64,000 bases of DNA from Nannocystis pusilla. GTDB lineage: Bacteria; Myxococcota_A; Polyangia; Nannocystales; Nannocystaceae. The stretch covers positions 59,260-123,259 of the forward strand of contig NZ_JAIRAU010000024.1 of the NCBI RefSeq assembly GCF_020073745.1. Reading direction: 5' to 3'. Below, piece by piece: positions 57,003 through 64,000 of the stretch. Under the pieces are notes generated by a model that saw only the letters and a program-made list of their open reading frames with translations, was not told the origin of the DNA and ran no database searches. Positions within the stretch are counted from its first letter, which is position 1. Each line of letters starts with the position of its first letter. A program made the position numbers and the translations under genes.

Positions 57003-57637
57003 CTGCGGAGCCGGGGATCGGCGCGGCAGAGCCCGTGGACGAGGAGTTGATGCAGCGCCGTGACGTCGCGCTCGAGCTCGTCGGGCGCGCGCGTGAAGAG
57101 GAGCGGGGGCACGAACGCGACGAACGCCTGCAGCAAGATCGCCGCGGTGGCGGACGGGTCCTTGATCGCGAACTCGCCGGCGTCGTGCCCCTCTTGCAGG
57201 AGCTCGGCGATGATCTCGCGTTCGCGGCGGTAGTAGATCTCCTGCGCCTCGCGAATGGCCGGGCACGCGTGACAATGCACGAGCTCCGCGGCGTGCGCGC
57301 CGCGCTCGGCGAGGGCCAGGAAGGCCCGTGTTCGCGCCACGAGCGCCGCCTGCAGACGCTGGGCGTACAACTTCTTGGGGGCGTTGGCGGCGCCGCGGAT
57401 CGCCGCCAGCACGGCGTCGTGACGGCGGTGCGAGAGCTCGACCCAGATGGCGTCCTTGGCCTCGAACTCGAGATAGACCGAGCCGACGCTGACGCCGGCC
57501 TCGCGGGCGATCTCGGCGACGGTGGTCTTGGCGTGACCGTAGTGGTGGAGCAGTCGTTCGGCGGCGTCGAGGATCTGCGCGCGCCGTGGGTTGCCGAGGT
57601 CCCCCGGACTCGCGGGGTACGTCGTGGACTGAGCCAT
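56999..57637 (-). CDS. TetR-family transcriptional regulator
   Basis: A 212-residue repressor-type protein. The N-terminal HTH is clear: RRAQILDAAERLLHHYGHAK, then TTVAEIAREAGVSVGSVYLE. The C-terminal ligand domain is helical and not assignable; it has a HCHAC-like segment (ELVHCHACPAI) that could bind metal. It lies just upstream of lon in the same direction and diverges from the small secreted protein, so either could be a target. Start ATG 57637 is chosen over an upstream frame that lacks support. Confidence 0.88.
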   Translation of the reverse strand: MAQSTTYPASPGDLGNPRRAQILDAAERLLHHYGHAKTTVAEIAREAGVSVGSVYLEFEAKDAIWVELSHRRHDAVLAAIRGAANAPKKLYAQRLQAALVARTRAFLALAERGAHAAELVHCHACPAIREAQEIYYRREREIIAELLQEGHDAGEFAIKDPSATAAILLQAFVAFVPPLLFTRAPDELERDVTALHQLLVHGLCRADPRLRS

Positions 57638-57739
57638 GACGAAACCACTACAGCATTCATGGCTCGAAAACACAAACGGCCGCGGGAGCAGTTCCGCTCG
57701 GTGATCCGATCGAGGCCATGCGGACGCAACTGCCGGTGT

Positions 57740-57770
57740 TGCAGGGTGGGCTCGTGAATAGCACCCTGCA
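57740..57770. promoter_or_regulatory. Inverted repeat in the tetR/secreted-protein divergent region
   Basis: TGCAGGGTG (57740-57748) and CACCCTGCA (57762-57770) form a perfect 9-bp inverted repeat with a 13-nt centre, upstream of the gene at 57811. It could be an operator or leader hairpin. No firm promoter was found in 57638-57810. Confidence 0.4.
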
Positions 57771-57810
57771 CGCCCGGGTCTGAAGGCCCCCGAATCTGAC
57801 GAGGAACCCC

Positions 57811-58179
57811 ATGTTGCTCCGCCCCTGTCTGTCCCTGATCGCCGGTTTGATGATTGTGTCCGCCCCCGCCACGACCTTCGCCGACTCCCTCGGCGCCGTC
57901 GGCACCGTCGATACGCTCACCGTGTACGAGAGCAGCAGCGACGACTACGCGATGGCGAACGGTCTGCTGACGGTGCGCGAGAAGTCCGGAACCAAGCGCG
58001 ACTACAAGTGGGGCGGGTCGCTCTGCCCGGGTCGCAACGTCAGCGCCAACTCGCTGGCCATGCTGTTCGAGGTGCTCCGCTCGCAGCAGACCGTGGAGAT
58101 CGTGCCGTCCTACAAGACCGGCAACGGCGCCACCCGCTGCCTGACCGGCTTCAAGCTGTCGTCCGTCCGCGTCGAGTAG
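57811..58179 (+). CDS. Small secreted protein, unknown function
   Basis: A 122-residue protein with a signal peptide (MLLRPCLSLIAGLMIVSAPA, cleavage probably after TFA near residue 24). The ~98-residue mature part has two Cys (SLCPGR and TRCLTG) that likely form one disulfide, and a beta-rich pattern. No family recognised. GAGGAA precedes the start. It diverges from the TetR gene. Confidence 0.6.
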   Translation: MLLRPCLSLIAGLMIVSAPATTFADSLGAVGTVDTLTVYESSSDDYAMANGLLTVREKSGTKRDYKWGGSLCPGRNVSANSLAMLFEVLRSQQTVEIVPSYKTGNGATRCLTGFKLSSVRVE

Positions 58180-58220
58180 CGGTGAACCCGCGAGAGCTTG
58201 GCGCGCGGCCGCGGGCGCGC

Positions 58221-58226
58221 TAAAAG
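58221..58226 (+). promoter_or_regulatory. -10-like box before the FlhB-like gene
   Basis: TAAAAG lies 9 nt before the GTG at 58236. A weak match, but the same spacing as at other genes of the flanks. Confidence 0.3.
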
Positions 58227-58235
58227 CCTGGCGCC

Positions 58236-58835
58236 GTGGACCCCGACGCCACTACCCCGCCGAGCCGCGCTCGCGTCGCGCTGGCCTGGCGGGTCGGTCT
58301 GCGGGCGAGGTCGCCGCGCCTCGTGCCCGCGCTGGTGTGCCTGACCCTCGCGGCCGCCCTCCCCGACGGCGTGGAGCCGACGCTGGCCGCGGCGCTGCGC
58401 TCGGCCTGGGCCGGTCGTGAAGGACATGTTCTATGGGACATGGCCTTTGTGGCATGGCCGATGATTTTGGCGATGCTCGCGCTGGTGCTGGTGGCCGCGG
58501 CGGCGAGCGGCTCGCTCGGCTGGGTCGAGGGCGGTCGCTCGCGGCTCGGCCGGGTCGGCGCGGTGCGCCCGGGCGCGGGCGCGGCGGTGCTGGGCGCGGC
58601 GCTGTTCGTGGCGCTGGCGCTGGCCGTGCGCGGAGTGATCGCCGGCGCGGCGCGAGGGGTCGCGGCCGGCGAGGCGAGCCTGGCGGTGCTGTGGATCGAG
58701 TGGCTGCGCCGCGCGCTGCTGGCGGCCGGTTGCGTGACGCTGGTGGCGGCGGTGCTCGAGCTGGCGCTGATGCGAGCTGCGCTGCGCCGGGCGCTGCATC
58801 AGACGCGGCGCGAGGCGGAGGAGAGTTCGCGATGA
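58236..58835 (+). CDS. FlhB/SctU-like membrane domain, lacking the autocleavage domain
   Basis: A 199-residue protein starting at GTG with about four membrane segments (about 29-46, 66-85, 110-131 and 150-176). It ends in a basic amphipathic helix, ALRRALHQTRREAEESSR. The pattern follows the FlhB/SctU transmembrane half: the GSLGWVEGGRSRLGRVGAVR loop parallels the FlhB 'GGFLLS-xxLxPDxxRLNP' loop, and the final helix parallels 'RRRLRMSRQEVRDE'. The protein stops there, so the cytoplasmic domain with the NPTH self-cleavage site is missing. The call is tentative. Its stop overlaps the priA ATG (ATGA). Confidence 0.4.
   Translation: MDPDATTPPSRARVALAWRVGLRARSPRLVPALVCLTLAAALPDGVEPTLAAALRSAWAGREGHVLWDMAFVAWPMILAMLALVLVAAAASGSLGWVEGGRSRLGRVGAVRPGAGAAVLGAALFVALALAVRGVIAGAARGVAAGEASLAVLWIEWLRRALLAAGCVTLVAAVLELALMRAALRRALHQTRREAEESSR
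58417..58445. repeat. Dispersed GGACATG motif copies in the FlhB-like gene
   Basis: GAAGGACATGTTCTATGGGA followed by CATGGCC: two GGACATG units 14 nt apart, in frame as Gly-His-Val-Leu-Trp-Asp-Met. Confidence 0.5.
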
Positions 58836-61387
58836 GCGAGCGCCTGGTGTCGGTGGCGCTGCCGGTGGCGCTCGATCGCGGGTTCACGTACGCGGTGCCG
58901 GTCGACTGGCCGAGCGCGCCGGAGCCGGGCGCGCGGGTGCTGGTGCCGTTCGCCAACCGCGGGCTGGTCGGGGTGGTGCGCGCCGCGGCGCCGGACCGGC
59001 CGAACGGGGCGCGGATCAAGCTGCTGGAAGAGGTGCTCGACCCGCCGGGTGCGCCGTCGCTGACGCCCGAGCTGGCCCGCCTGTGCGAGTGGGTGGCCGA
59101 CTACTACGTCGCGCCGGTCGGCGAGGTGTACCGGCTGGCGCTGCCCGGCTTGCTCACGGGGCATGATGTCCGAAGGGTCATGTTGTCGGAGGCCGGTTCG
59201 CAGGCGTTGACGGCGGCGCGCGAGGTGGTGCTGCGGCCGGTCGACGACGCGGGGTTGCCGACGGCGGCGGAGCAGCGGGTGCTGGCGGCGCTGGCGGCGG
59301 CGCCCGGGGGCGAGCTCGCGGTCGAGCGGCTCATCGACCTGCGGCCGCGGATCCCCGGCGTGCTGCGGCTGATCGGCGAGCTCGCCGCCAAGGAGCTGTG
59401 CACGATCTCGTGGGAGGACGCGGGGGCCGAGGGGGCGCGCGTCGAGGCCCACTACCGCCGCACCGACTACCTGCGCGGGGCGGCCACCGCCGAGGAGACG
59501 CTGCGCGAGCACATCGGTCGCAGCAAGCAGCGGCGAGCGCTGCTCGACATGCTCGAAGGGGCAGGTTCGTGGGTGCCGGCAGGGGAGCTGCGCGGGCCGT
59601 TCCCGGGCCACAAGAAGCTGCTCGAGCCGCTGCTCGCGGCCGGGCTGGTGGCGGTCGAGGAGCGGCTGCGGGCGCTCGATCCGTTCGCGGCGGGGGCGAT
59701 CGAGCCGTCGCTGCCGCAAGTGCCGACGGCCGACCAGGCGGCGGCGCTGGCGACGCTGCGCGGCGACCTCGAGGCGGGCAAGTTCTCGTCGTCGCTTTTG
59801 CACGGGGTGACGGGCAGCGGCAAGACGGAGGTGTACCTGCAACTGATCGCGGACGCGCGGGCGCGCGGGGGCGGGGCGATCGTGCTGGTGCCGGAGATCG
59901 CCCTGACGCCGCAGCTGTCGGATCGCTTCCGGGCGCGCTTCGGCGAGACGGTGGCGGTGCTGCACAGCGGGCTCACGCCGCGCCAGCGGCTCGACGCGTG
60001 GCAGCAGATCCGCATGGGCGCGCGGCCGATCGTGATCGGGGCCCGCTCGGCCGTGTTCGCGCCGGTGCCCGACCTCAAGGTCATCGTCGTCGACGAGGAG
60101 CACGACGGGTCGTTCAAGCAGGAGGAGGGGGTCCGCTACAGCGCGCGCGACGTGGCGCTGGTGCGGGCGCGCGACGCGGGGGCGGTGGCGGTGCTGGGGA
60201 GCGCGACGCCGGCGCTCGAGACGTACGAGTCGGCGCGCGCGGGGCGGCTCCGGTGGCTGCGCATGACGACGCGGCCGACGACGCGACCGCTGCCCGAGGT
60301 CGAGCTGGTGTCGCTCGCGGTGCACCGGCCCGATCCGGAGACGCTGTTGACCGGGCGCCTGCGCACGGCGCTGGTCGAGACGGTGGCGGCGGGCGAGCAG
60401 GCGATCGTGTTCCTCAATCGCCGCGGCTTCGCAACCACGCTGATCTGCGATCGCTGCGGGGCGCTGCATCAGTGCCCCGACTGCAGCGCGCCGGCGATGA
60501 CGTACCACCTCGGCCGCAACCGGCTGATGTGTCACTGGTGCGGGTTCATCGAGGCGCCGCCGGAGCGCTGCGCGGCGTGCGGCGAGGGCGAGCTGCTGCA
60601 CGGGAGCGCGGGGACGGAGCGGGTCGAGCTGGCGCTGGCGAAGGACGTGCCGGGGGCGCGGGTGCTGCGGCTCGACCGCGACACGAGCCGCGGGAAGGGC
60701 CTGCTCGAGACGCTGTCGGCGTTCCGGCGCCGCGAGGCCGACATCCTGGTGGGGACGCAGATGTTGTCGAAGGGGCACGACTTCCCGGGAGTGACGCTGG
60801 TGGGGATCCTCCAGGGCGATCACGGGCTCGGGCTGCCCGACATCCGCGCGTCCGAGCGCACGTTCCAGCTGCTGACGCAGGTGGCCGGGCGAGCTGGCCG
60901 CGGGGACAGGCCGGGCCGCGTGCTGATCCAGGCCTACGGGGTGAAGAACCCGGCGATCGCGTTCGCGGCCCAGCACGACTTCGAGGCGTTCGCGGCGTGG
61001 GAGCTCGACAAGCGGCGCGAGCTCGGCAACCCGCCGTTCGGGCACCTCGCGCTGGTGCGGATCGCCGGGCCCGACGCGGTGGCGGTGCAGCGGCGCGCGG
61101 AGGAGCTGGCCGCGGTGGCCCGCGCGGGCGCCGAGGAGGTGCGGCGCAAGCACGCGAGCGACCCGGCCGCCGGGGAGGCGCCGCCGCCGGTGCGGCTGCT
61201 CGGGCCGCAGGCGTCGCTCATCGAGCGCGTGAACCGGCGGGTGCGCTGGCAGATGCTCATCCGCGCGAGCAGCCGCCCGCCCCTGCGCTGGCTGCTGCGT
61301 CAGCTCCGGCCGCGCCTCGGCGAGGCCGGCAGCGGCGAGTTCAAGACGATGGCCAACGTCGACGTCGACCCGCAGTCGCTGCTGTAG
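58832..61387 (+). CDS. priA: Primosomal helicase PriA
   Basis: An 851-residue replication-restart helicase. It has an N-terminal 3'-DNA-binding domain (VSVALPVALDRGFTYAVPVD), a helicase core with Walker A GVTGSGKTE (about 325) and DEEH box, and eight zinc-binding Cys in CDRCGALHQCPDC, CHWC and CAAC (about 535-585). The C-terminal helicase motifs include QVAGRAGRGDRPG. Longer than E. coli PriA (732), mainly through inserts near 110-290. It contains two dispersed-motif copies (59153-59189 and 59549-59566). Start overlaps the upstream stop; the longer frame to 58433 is not real. Confidence 0.95.
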   Translation: MSERLVSVALPVALDRGFTYAVPVDWPSAPEPGARVLVPFANRGLVGVVRAAAPDRPNGARIKLLEEVLDPPGAPSLTPELARLCEWVADYYVAPVGEVYRLALPGLLTGHDVRRVMLSEAGSQALTAAREVVLRPVDDAGLPTAAEQRVLAALAAAPGGELAVERLIDLRPRIPGVLRLIGELAAKELCTISWEDAGAEGARVEAHYRRTDYLRGAATAEETLREHIGRSKQRRALLDMLEGAGSWVPAGELRGPFPGHKKLLEPLLAAGLVAVEERLRALDPFAAGAIEPSLPQVPTADQAAALATLRGDLEAGKFSSSLLHGVTGSGKTEVYLQLIADARARGGGAIVLVPEIALTPQLSDRFRARFGETVAVLHSGLTPRQRLDAWQQIRMGARPIVIGARSAVFAPVPDLKVIVVDEEHDGSFKQEEGVRYSARDVALVRARDAGAVAVLGSATPALETYESARAGRLRWLRMTTRPTTRPLPEVELVSLAVHRPDPETLLTGRLRTALVETVAAGEQAIVFLNRRGFATTLICDRCGALHQCPDCSAPAMTYHLGRNRLMCHWCGFIEAPPERCAACGEGELLHGSAGTERVELALAKDVPGARVLRLDRDTSRGKGLLETLSAFRRREADILVGTQMLSKGHDFPGVTLVGILQGDHGLGLPDIRASERTFQLLTQVAGRAGRGDRPGRVLIQAYGVKNPAIAFAAQHDFEAFAAWELDKRRELGNPPFGHLALVRIAGPDAVAVQRRAEELAAVARAGAEEVRRKHASDPAAGEAPPPVRLLGPQASLIERVNRRVRWQMLIRASSRPPLRWLLRQLRPRLGEAGSGEFKTMANVDVDPQSLL
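59153..59189. repeat. Dispersed motif copy inside priA
   Basis: CTCACGGGGCATGATGTCCG followed by AAGGGTCATGTTGTCGG. Another copy, ATGCTCGAAGGGGCAGGT, lies at 59549-59566 and reads Met-Leu-Glu-Gly-Ala-Gly. Confidence 0.45.
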
Positions 61388-61403
61388 CAGGGGCCGGAAT
61401 CAG

Positions 61404-61439
61404 ATGTCCTCGGGGACATGGCAGGATGTCCCCGAGGAC
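61404..61439. terminator. Perfect 14-bp hairpin of the dispersed-motif family between convergent genes
   Basis: GTCCTCGGGGACAT (61406-61419) pairs perfectly with ATGTCCCCGAGGAC (61426-61439) around a 6-nt loop. ATGTCC/GGACAT can also pair locally. It lies between priA and the converging hydrolase gene. No U-run. Probably a bidirectional terminator. Confidence 0.65.
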
Positions 61440-61447
61440 CTGGCCGA

Positions 61448-62137
61448 TCAGGCAGCCGCTTGAGGGCCGCCGAGGTGGCGGTGGAAGAAGTCGAGGGCGC
61501 GGCGCCACGACTCGGCGGCGGCGACCGGGTCGTAGACCTCGGGGCGGGCGTCGTTGAAGAAGGCGTGGTGGGCGCTGTAGCGGTAGAGCTCGTACTCGGT
61601 GGTGCCGCTGCGCAGCTGGTCCTCGAGCGCGCGGACGGCGTCGGGGGTGCACCAGTCGTCGAACTCGGCGAAGTGGGCCTGCAGCGGGGCGAGCAGGCGG
61701 CTCGGGTCGGCGCCCCCGCCGGGGATGCCGTAGTAGCAGACGCCGGCGGCGAAGCCGGGGACGTTGCACAGGGCGGCGAGGGTCAGCGCGCCGCCGAGGC
61801 AGAAGCCGATGATGCCGACCCTGCTCGAAGGGTCATGTCCCCTGAGATAGGCCAGCGCGCCGGCGATGTCGGCGAGGGCCTGGCCGAAGTCGAGGCCGTT
61901 CATGAGGTGCTTGGCCTCGTCGGCGACGGTGGCGGCGCGGCCGCGGTAGAGGTCGGGGATGACGACGCGGTAGCCGGCGGCGGCGAGGCGCTGACCGACG
62001 CCGCGGATCTGGTCGTTGACGCCCCACCACTCCTGGATGAGGACGACGCCGGGCGCGTCGTCGGCGGCGGTGAACAGGACGCCGGGGACGTCCTGTCCGT
62101 CAGGGCGGGGGAAGCTGATCGCTCGGCCGTTTTCCAT
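61448..62137 (-). CDS. Dienelactone hydrolase family protein
   Basis: A 229-residue alpha/beta-hydrolase of the DLH type. The Cys nucleophile is in GIIGFCLGGAL (Cys 113), with Asp in EFDDWCTP (160/161) and His in SAHHAFF (190/191). The Glu of IQEWWGV (about 36), which activates the Cys in DLH, is present. Cytoplasmic; the natural substrate is uncertain (dienelactones or related esters). ATG 62137 is chosen over ATG 62164 because the conserved region begins there. The dispersed motif occurs at 61821-61850 and 62091-62109. Confidence 0.85.
   Translation of the reverse strand: MENGRAISFPRPDGQDVPGVLFTAADDAPGVVLIQEWWGVNDQIRGVGQRLAAAGYRVVIPDLYRGRAATVADEAKHLMNGLDFGQALADIAGALAYLRGHDPSSRVGIIGFCLGGALTLAALCNVPGFAAGVCYYGIPGGGADPSRLLAPLQAHFAEFDDWCTPDAVRALEDQLRSGTTEYELYRYSAHHAFFNDARPEVYDPVAAAESWRRALDFFHRHLGGPQAAA
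61821..61850. repeat. Dispersed motif copy in the DLH gene
   Basis: CTGCTCGAAGGGTCATGTCC followed by CCTGAGATAG. On the minus strand CTATCTCAGGGGACATGA matches CTGTCTCAAGGGACATGG (63699-63716) at 15 of 18 positions but is read in another codon phase. Confidence 0.5.
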
Positions 62138-62224
62138 GGCGCACATGGTAGAGGCCGGGTCCATCGACGCGAAAGGCCGCGAAGAGCGGCCTCAGGCGGA
62201 CTCCTGCGCGCGCTCAGGGGCGCG

Positions 62225-62689
62225 TCACTGGCGGATCCAGGTCTGCGTGCGGAAGAACGGGCCGAGGTAGCCGCGCACCTTGAGCTTCTTGCCGCCGTCC
62301 TCGAGCCAGATCTTGCAGCGATAGGTCTTGTTCTTCTGCGGGTCGAAGATCTTGCCGCCGCTCCACTCGCCGTCGTCGGCCGACATCCCCCACATGACGA
62401 CCATGCCCTCGATGGGCTTGTTGCGGTCCTCGCCGTCGCACTGGTCGCACAGCGCGCCGGGCTTGAGCAGCAGGCGGTCGACGCGACCGTAGATCTTGCC
62501 ATCGACCTCGTAGATCTTGACGATGGACTTCGTCTCGCCCGTCTCGTCGTCGATCGTCTTCCAGCTCCCGACCGGAGAATCGTGGGCGGCGAAGAAGGCG
62601 GAGGCGTTCACGGAGATGAACATCACCGCGGCGACCAGGGCGGCGAACACGAGCTTCATCGGAGACATGCGAGCGGGGTTGAGGTGCAT
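62225..62689 (-). CDS. Secreted DUF2147-like protein
   Basis: A 154-residue protein with an N-terminal signal peptide (LVFAALVAAVMFISVNASAF). The mature part resembles DUF2147: SPVGSWKTIDDETGETKSIV, KIYGRVDRLLLKPG, a CDQCDGEDRNKPIEGMVVMW segment and WSGGKIFDPQKNKTYRCKIW. The two Cys of CDQC lie where the family often has a Cys pair. Periplasmic, exact function unknown in the family. Start ATG 62689 (MHLNPARMSPMKL) is chosen; ATG 62668 and 62659 are alternatives. Confidence 0.75.
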   Translation of the reverse strand: MHLNPARMSPMKLVFAALVAAVMFISVNASAFFAAHDSPVGSWKTIDDETGETKSIVKIYEVDGKIYGRVDRLLLKPGALCDQCDGEDRNKPIEGMVVMWGMSADDGEWSGGKIFDPQKNKTYRCKIWLEDGGKKLKVRGYLGPFFRTQTWIRQ

Positions 62690-62834
62690 GGTGAGATCCT
62701 GGCTGATTTGAGTGGTTGCGGGAAGGTGACAGGGGGCAGACGCTCGCCGGGCGCGCCGCTTCACCCACCCTGGGATAAATTCTCGACCCGGCCGGCGTGA
62801 ATCGGGGGTGCGTCGCCGCGCAGGAGGACTGGAG

Positions 62835-62840
62835 TACACT
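62835..62840 (+). promoter_or_regulatory. -10-like box of the pseudo-receiver gene
   Basis: TACACT, 9 nt before the GTG at 62850 (TACACTCCCGTCGCCGTG). No good -35 element seen. Confidence 0.45.
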
Positions 62841-62849
62841 CCCGTCGCC

Positions 62850-64000
62850 GTGGGTCCGGAGATCCTCATCGCGGGCGATCGTGCCCACCGGGGCGAGCTG
62901 GTCCCGCGAGTGCAGGACCTGGGCTACACGGTGGTCCCGGTGCGTGCGCGAGAGCTGGTGCCGCGCGCGGCGCAAAACCCCAACCCGGCCGCGGTCATCG
63001 TGTGCCTCGGGGACGCCGACGCCGGCGGACTGGTGCAGGCGCTGCGGCAGCGACCCGAAACGACGGGCATCCCGGTGCTGCTCTACGGGCGGCTGCAGGG
63101 CGAGACGCGCGACCTGGCCGCGGTGCTCGAGCTCGGCGCCGACCGCTTCCTCGAGGCGCCCGTCGACGAGGTCGAACTCAAGGCGGCGCTCGTCGAGCTC
63201 GCTGGTCCGCCGGAGGTCGTGGCCCGCGCAGAGGTCCGCGGCGAGCCGCCGCCGACCCACCGCCCAGGTCGCGCCGATCCGGCCCTCCGTCGCCTGCATC
63301 ACACGCTCGAGGAGCTGGCGGCGCGACTCGAGACCCACGATGAATCGGTCGACAGTCACCGCGACGGCATCGACCTCGAGGCGATGGGACTGGACGCCGT
63401 TCCCGACGTCGACCCGGAGCACGACAGCGGCGAGCTCGAGCTGCTGCGCGAGCCGACGCAGCGGCTCCCGCCGGCCGGCGAACCACGGAGCAGTCGTCGC
63501 GCGACCCGGAGTGACCTCACGTTTTCGCGCGGCGGGGAGATCTCGCCGGAAACGCGCCCGCAGGAGCCTGCAGCCCACAGCGAGCACACGGCGTCGGTGG
63601 CGACCGGGGCGCGAGAGGACGTTCGCAAGGATCGGGCGACGCGCTGGGGCGAGGGTCGGACGGACCCGCGCGCGGTCGTCGGTGCGGGCGAGGGCGAACT
63701 GTCTCAAGGGACATGGCCGAAGCGACAGCGAGGGGCCGAGGGCGGGGAGGCGCGGTTCGCCGGTGGGGTGTCCCCGGGGACAGGTCGATCGGAGCCGCAA
63801 CGGGACGCGAGCGGCCGCGAGGACGAGCCGGGCGCGGCACCGGAGAGCGAGGCGCGGCGCGAGGCGACGGTGGAGCTGGGGCGCGGGGCGTGGCCGCGGC
63901 GCGGGGCGGAGCTGGCTCAAGAGACAGGTGCGGGGCGCGGGGGGTCGCGGCGAGCGGACCCGGCGGAGGGGCTCCCGCAAGAGCTGACTCAGAGGACAGG
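62850..64000 (+). CDS. Pseudo-receiver domain protein with disordered tail, 3' end cut by window
   Basis: The frame is open from GTG 62850 to the end of the window (383 codons seen). Residues 1-115 follow the CheY-like receiver pattern (GPEILIAGDRAHRGELVPRV, IPVLLYGRLQGETRDLAAVL, LGADRFLEAPVDEVELKAAL). The phosphoacceptor Asp position reads Val-Cys-Leu (AAVIVCLGD), and the conserved Lys is Ala in LEAPVD, so it is probably not phosphorylated. A helical segment (LHHTLEELAARLETHDESVD) and a long Arg/Glu/Gly-rich disordered region follow. Four dispersed-motif copies lie in the last 300 nt, all in one codon phase. The C-terminal domain is outside the window. Confidence 0.7.
   Translation, partial: MGPEILIAGDRAHRGELVPRVQDLGYTVVPVRARELVPRAAQNPNPAAVIVCLGDADAGGLVQALRQRPETTGIPVLLYGRLQGETRDLAAVLELGADRFLEAPVDEVELKAALVELAGPPEVVARAEVRGEPPPTHRPGRADPALRRLHHTLEELAARLETHDESVDSHRDGIDLEAMGLDAVPDVDPEHDSGELELLREPTQRLPPAGEPRSSRRATRSDLTFSRGGEISPETRPQEPAAHSEHTASVATGAREDVRKDRATRWGEGRTDPRAVVGAGEGELSQGTWPKRQRGAEGGEARFAGGVSPGTGRSEPQRDASGREDEPGAAPESEARREATVELGRGAWPRRGAELAQETGAGRGGSRRADPAEGLPQELTQRT
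63699..63728 (+). repeat. Dispersed motif copy 1 in the pseudo-receiver gene
   Basis: CTGTCTCAAGGGACATGGCC followed by GAAGCGACAG. In frame Leu-Ser-Gln-Gly-Thr-Trp-Pro. Compare the minus-strand copy at 965-1000 (GGACATGGCGGATCGCACAG). Confidence 0.7.
63768..63792 (+). repeat. Dispersed motif copy 2 in the pseudo-receiver gene
   Basis: GTGTCCCCGGGGACAGGTCG followed by ATCGG. Palindromic TGTCCCCGGGGACA. In frame Val-Ser-Pro-Gly-Thr-Gly. Confidence 0.7.
63912..63936 (+). repeat. Dispersed motif copy 3 in the pseudo-receiver gene
   Basis: CTGGCTCAAGAGACAGGTGC followed by GGGGC. Shares a 17-mer with 51140-51156. In frame Leu-Ala-Gln-Glu-Thr-Gly-Ala-Gly. Confidence 0.75.
63984..64000 (+). repeat. 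Dispersed motif copy 4 at the window end
   Basis: CTGACTCAGAGGACAGG, cut by the window end. In frame Leu-Thr-Gln-Arg-Thr-Gly. Confidence 0.6.

Overview
The window is a very GC-rich (roughly 70%) bacterial chromosome segment. Three adjacent bactofilin genes, many lipoproteins, a soluble PknB-type Ser/Thr kinase, MshEN-type secretion ATPase and an EF-G that reads like the mitochondrial EFG2/spdEFG2 class all point to a myxobacterium (Myxococcota, the former Deltaproteobacteria). The family is an inference; Haliangiales/Nannocystales-like would fit. No rRNA gene, CRISPR array, transposase or prophage was seen.

Layout. 1-16.6 kb is a mixed flank: the end of an outer-membrane barrel gene, a GspE/GspF-like pair (minus strand), an RlmI-like methyltransferase, alaS, a low-complexity protein with about ten Asp clusters, gshA (minus), three bactofilins, a 27-bp tandem repeat and two lipoproteins with HEAT-like and TPR repeats. 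16.6-49.6 kb is one plus-strand translation/transcription block: tRNA-Thr/Tyr/Gly/Thr-tuf (the E. coli thrU-tyrU-glyT-thrT-tufB order), rpmG, tRNA-Trp, secE, nusG, rplKAJL, rpoBC, rpsLG, fusA, a second tuf, then a merged S10-spc-alpha run from rpsJ to rplQ. rplC (L3) and rpsN (S14) are missing from their usual slots, and the infA slot holds a very divergent IF-1. 49.6-64 kb is a second mixed flank: a compact, diverged type III export-gate operon (FliO/SctR/SctS/SctT-like, with a coupled 31-codon mini-ORF between S and T), a beta-propeller-like lipoprotein, a kinase, lon, a TetR regulator, a small secreted protein, a FlhB/SctU-like membrane domain that lacks its cytoplasmic autocleavage domain, priA, a dienelactone hydrolase, a DUF2147-like protein and a pseudo-receiver gene running off the end.

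Two window-wide signals stand out. First, a short motif family, consensus about CTGWCYCAAGGGACAKGT (cores GGACAGGT and GGACATG), occurs at about 27 sites. It lies in intergenic DNA and inside genes, mostly in one codon phase (Leu-x-x-Gly/Glu/Arg-Thr-Gly/Trp/Ala), and is nearly absent from the ribosomal/RNAP block. It forms perfect inverted repeats of 10-14 bp between three of five convergent gene pairs, much as uptake sequences do in other bacteria. Second, many genes of the flanks have a TAnnnT or related -10-like box only 6-11 nt before the start codon, suggesting leaderless or nearly leaderless mRNAs.

All coordinates come from reading the sequence by eye. Family assignments rest on remembered family signatures, not on database searches.
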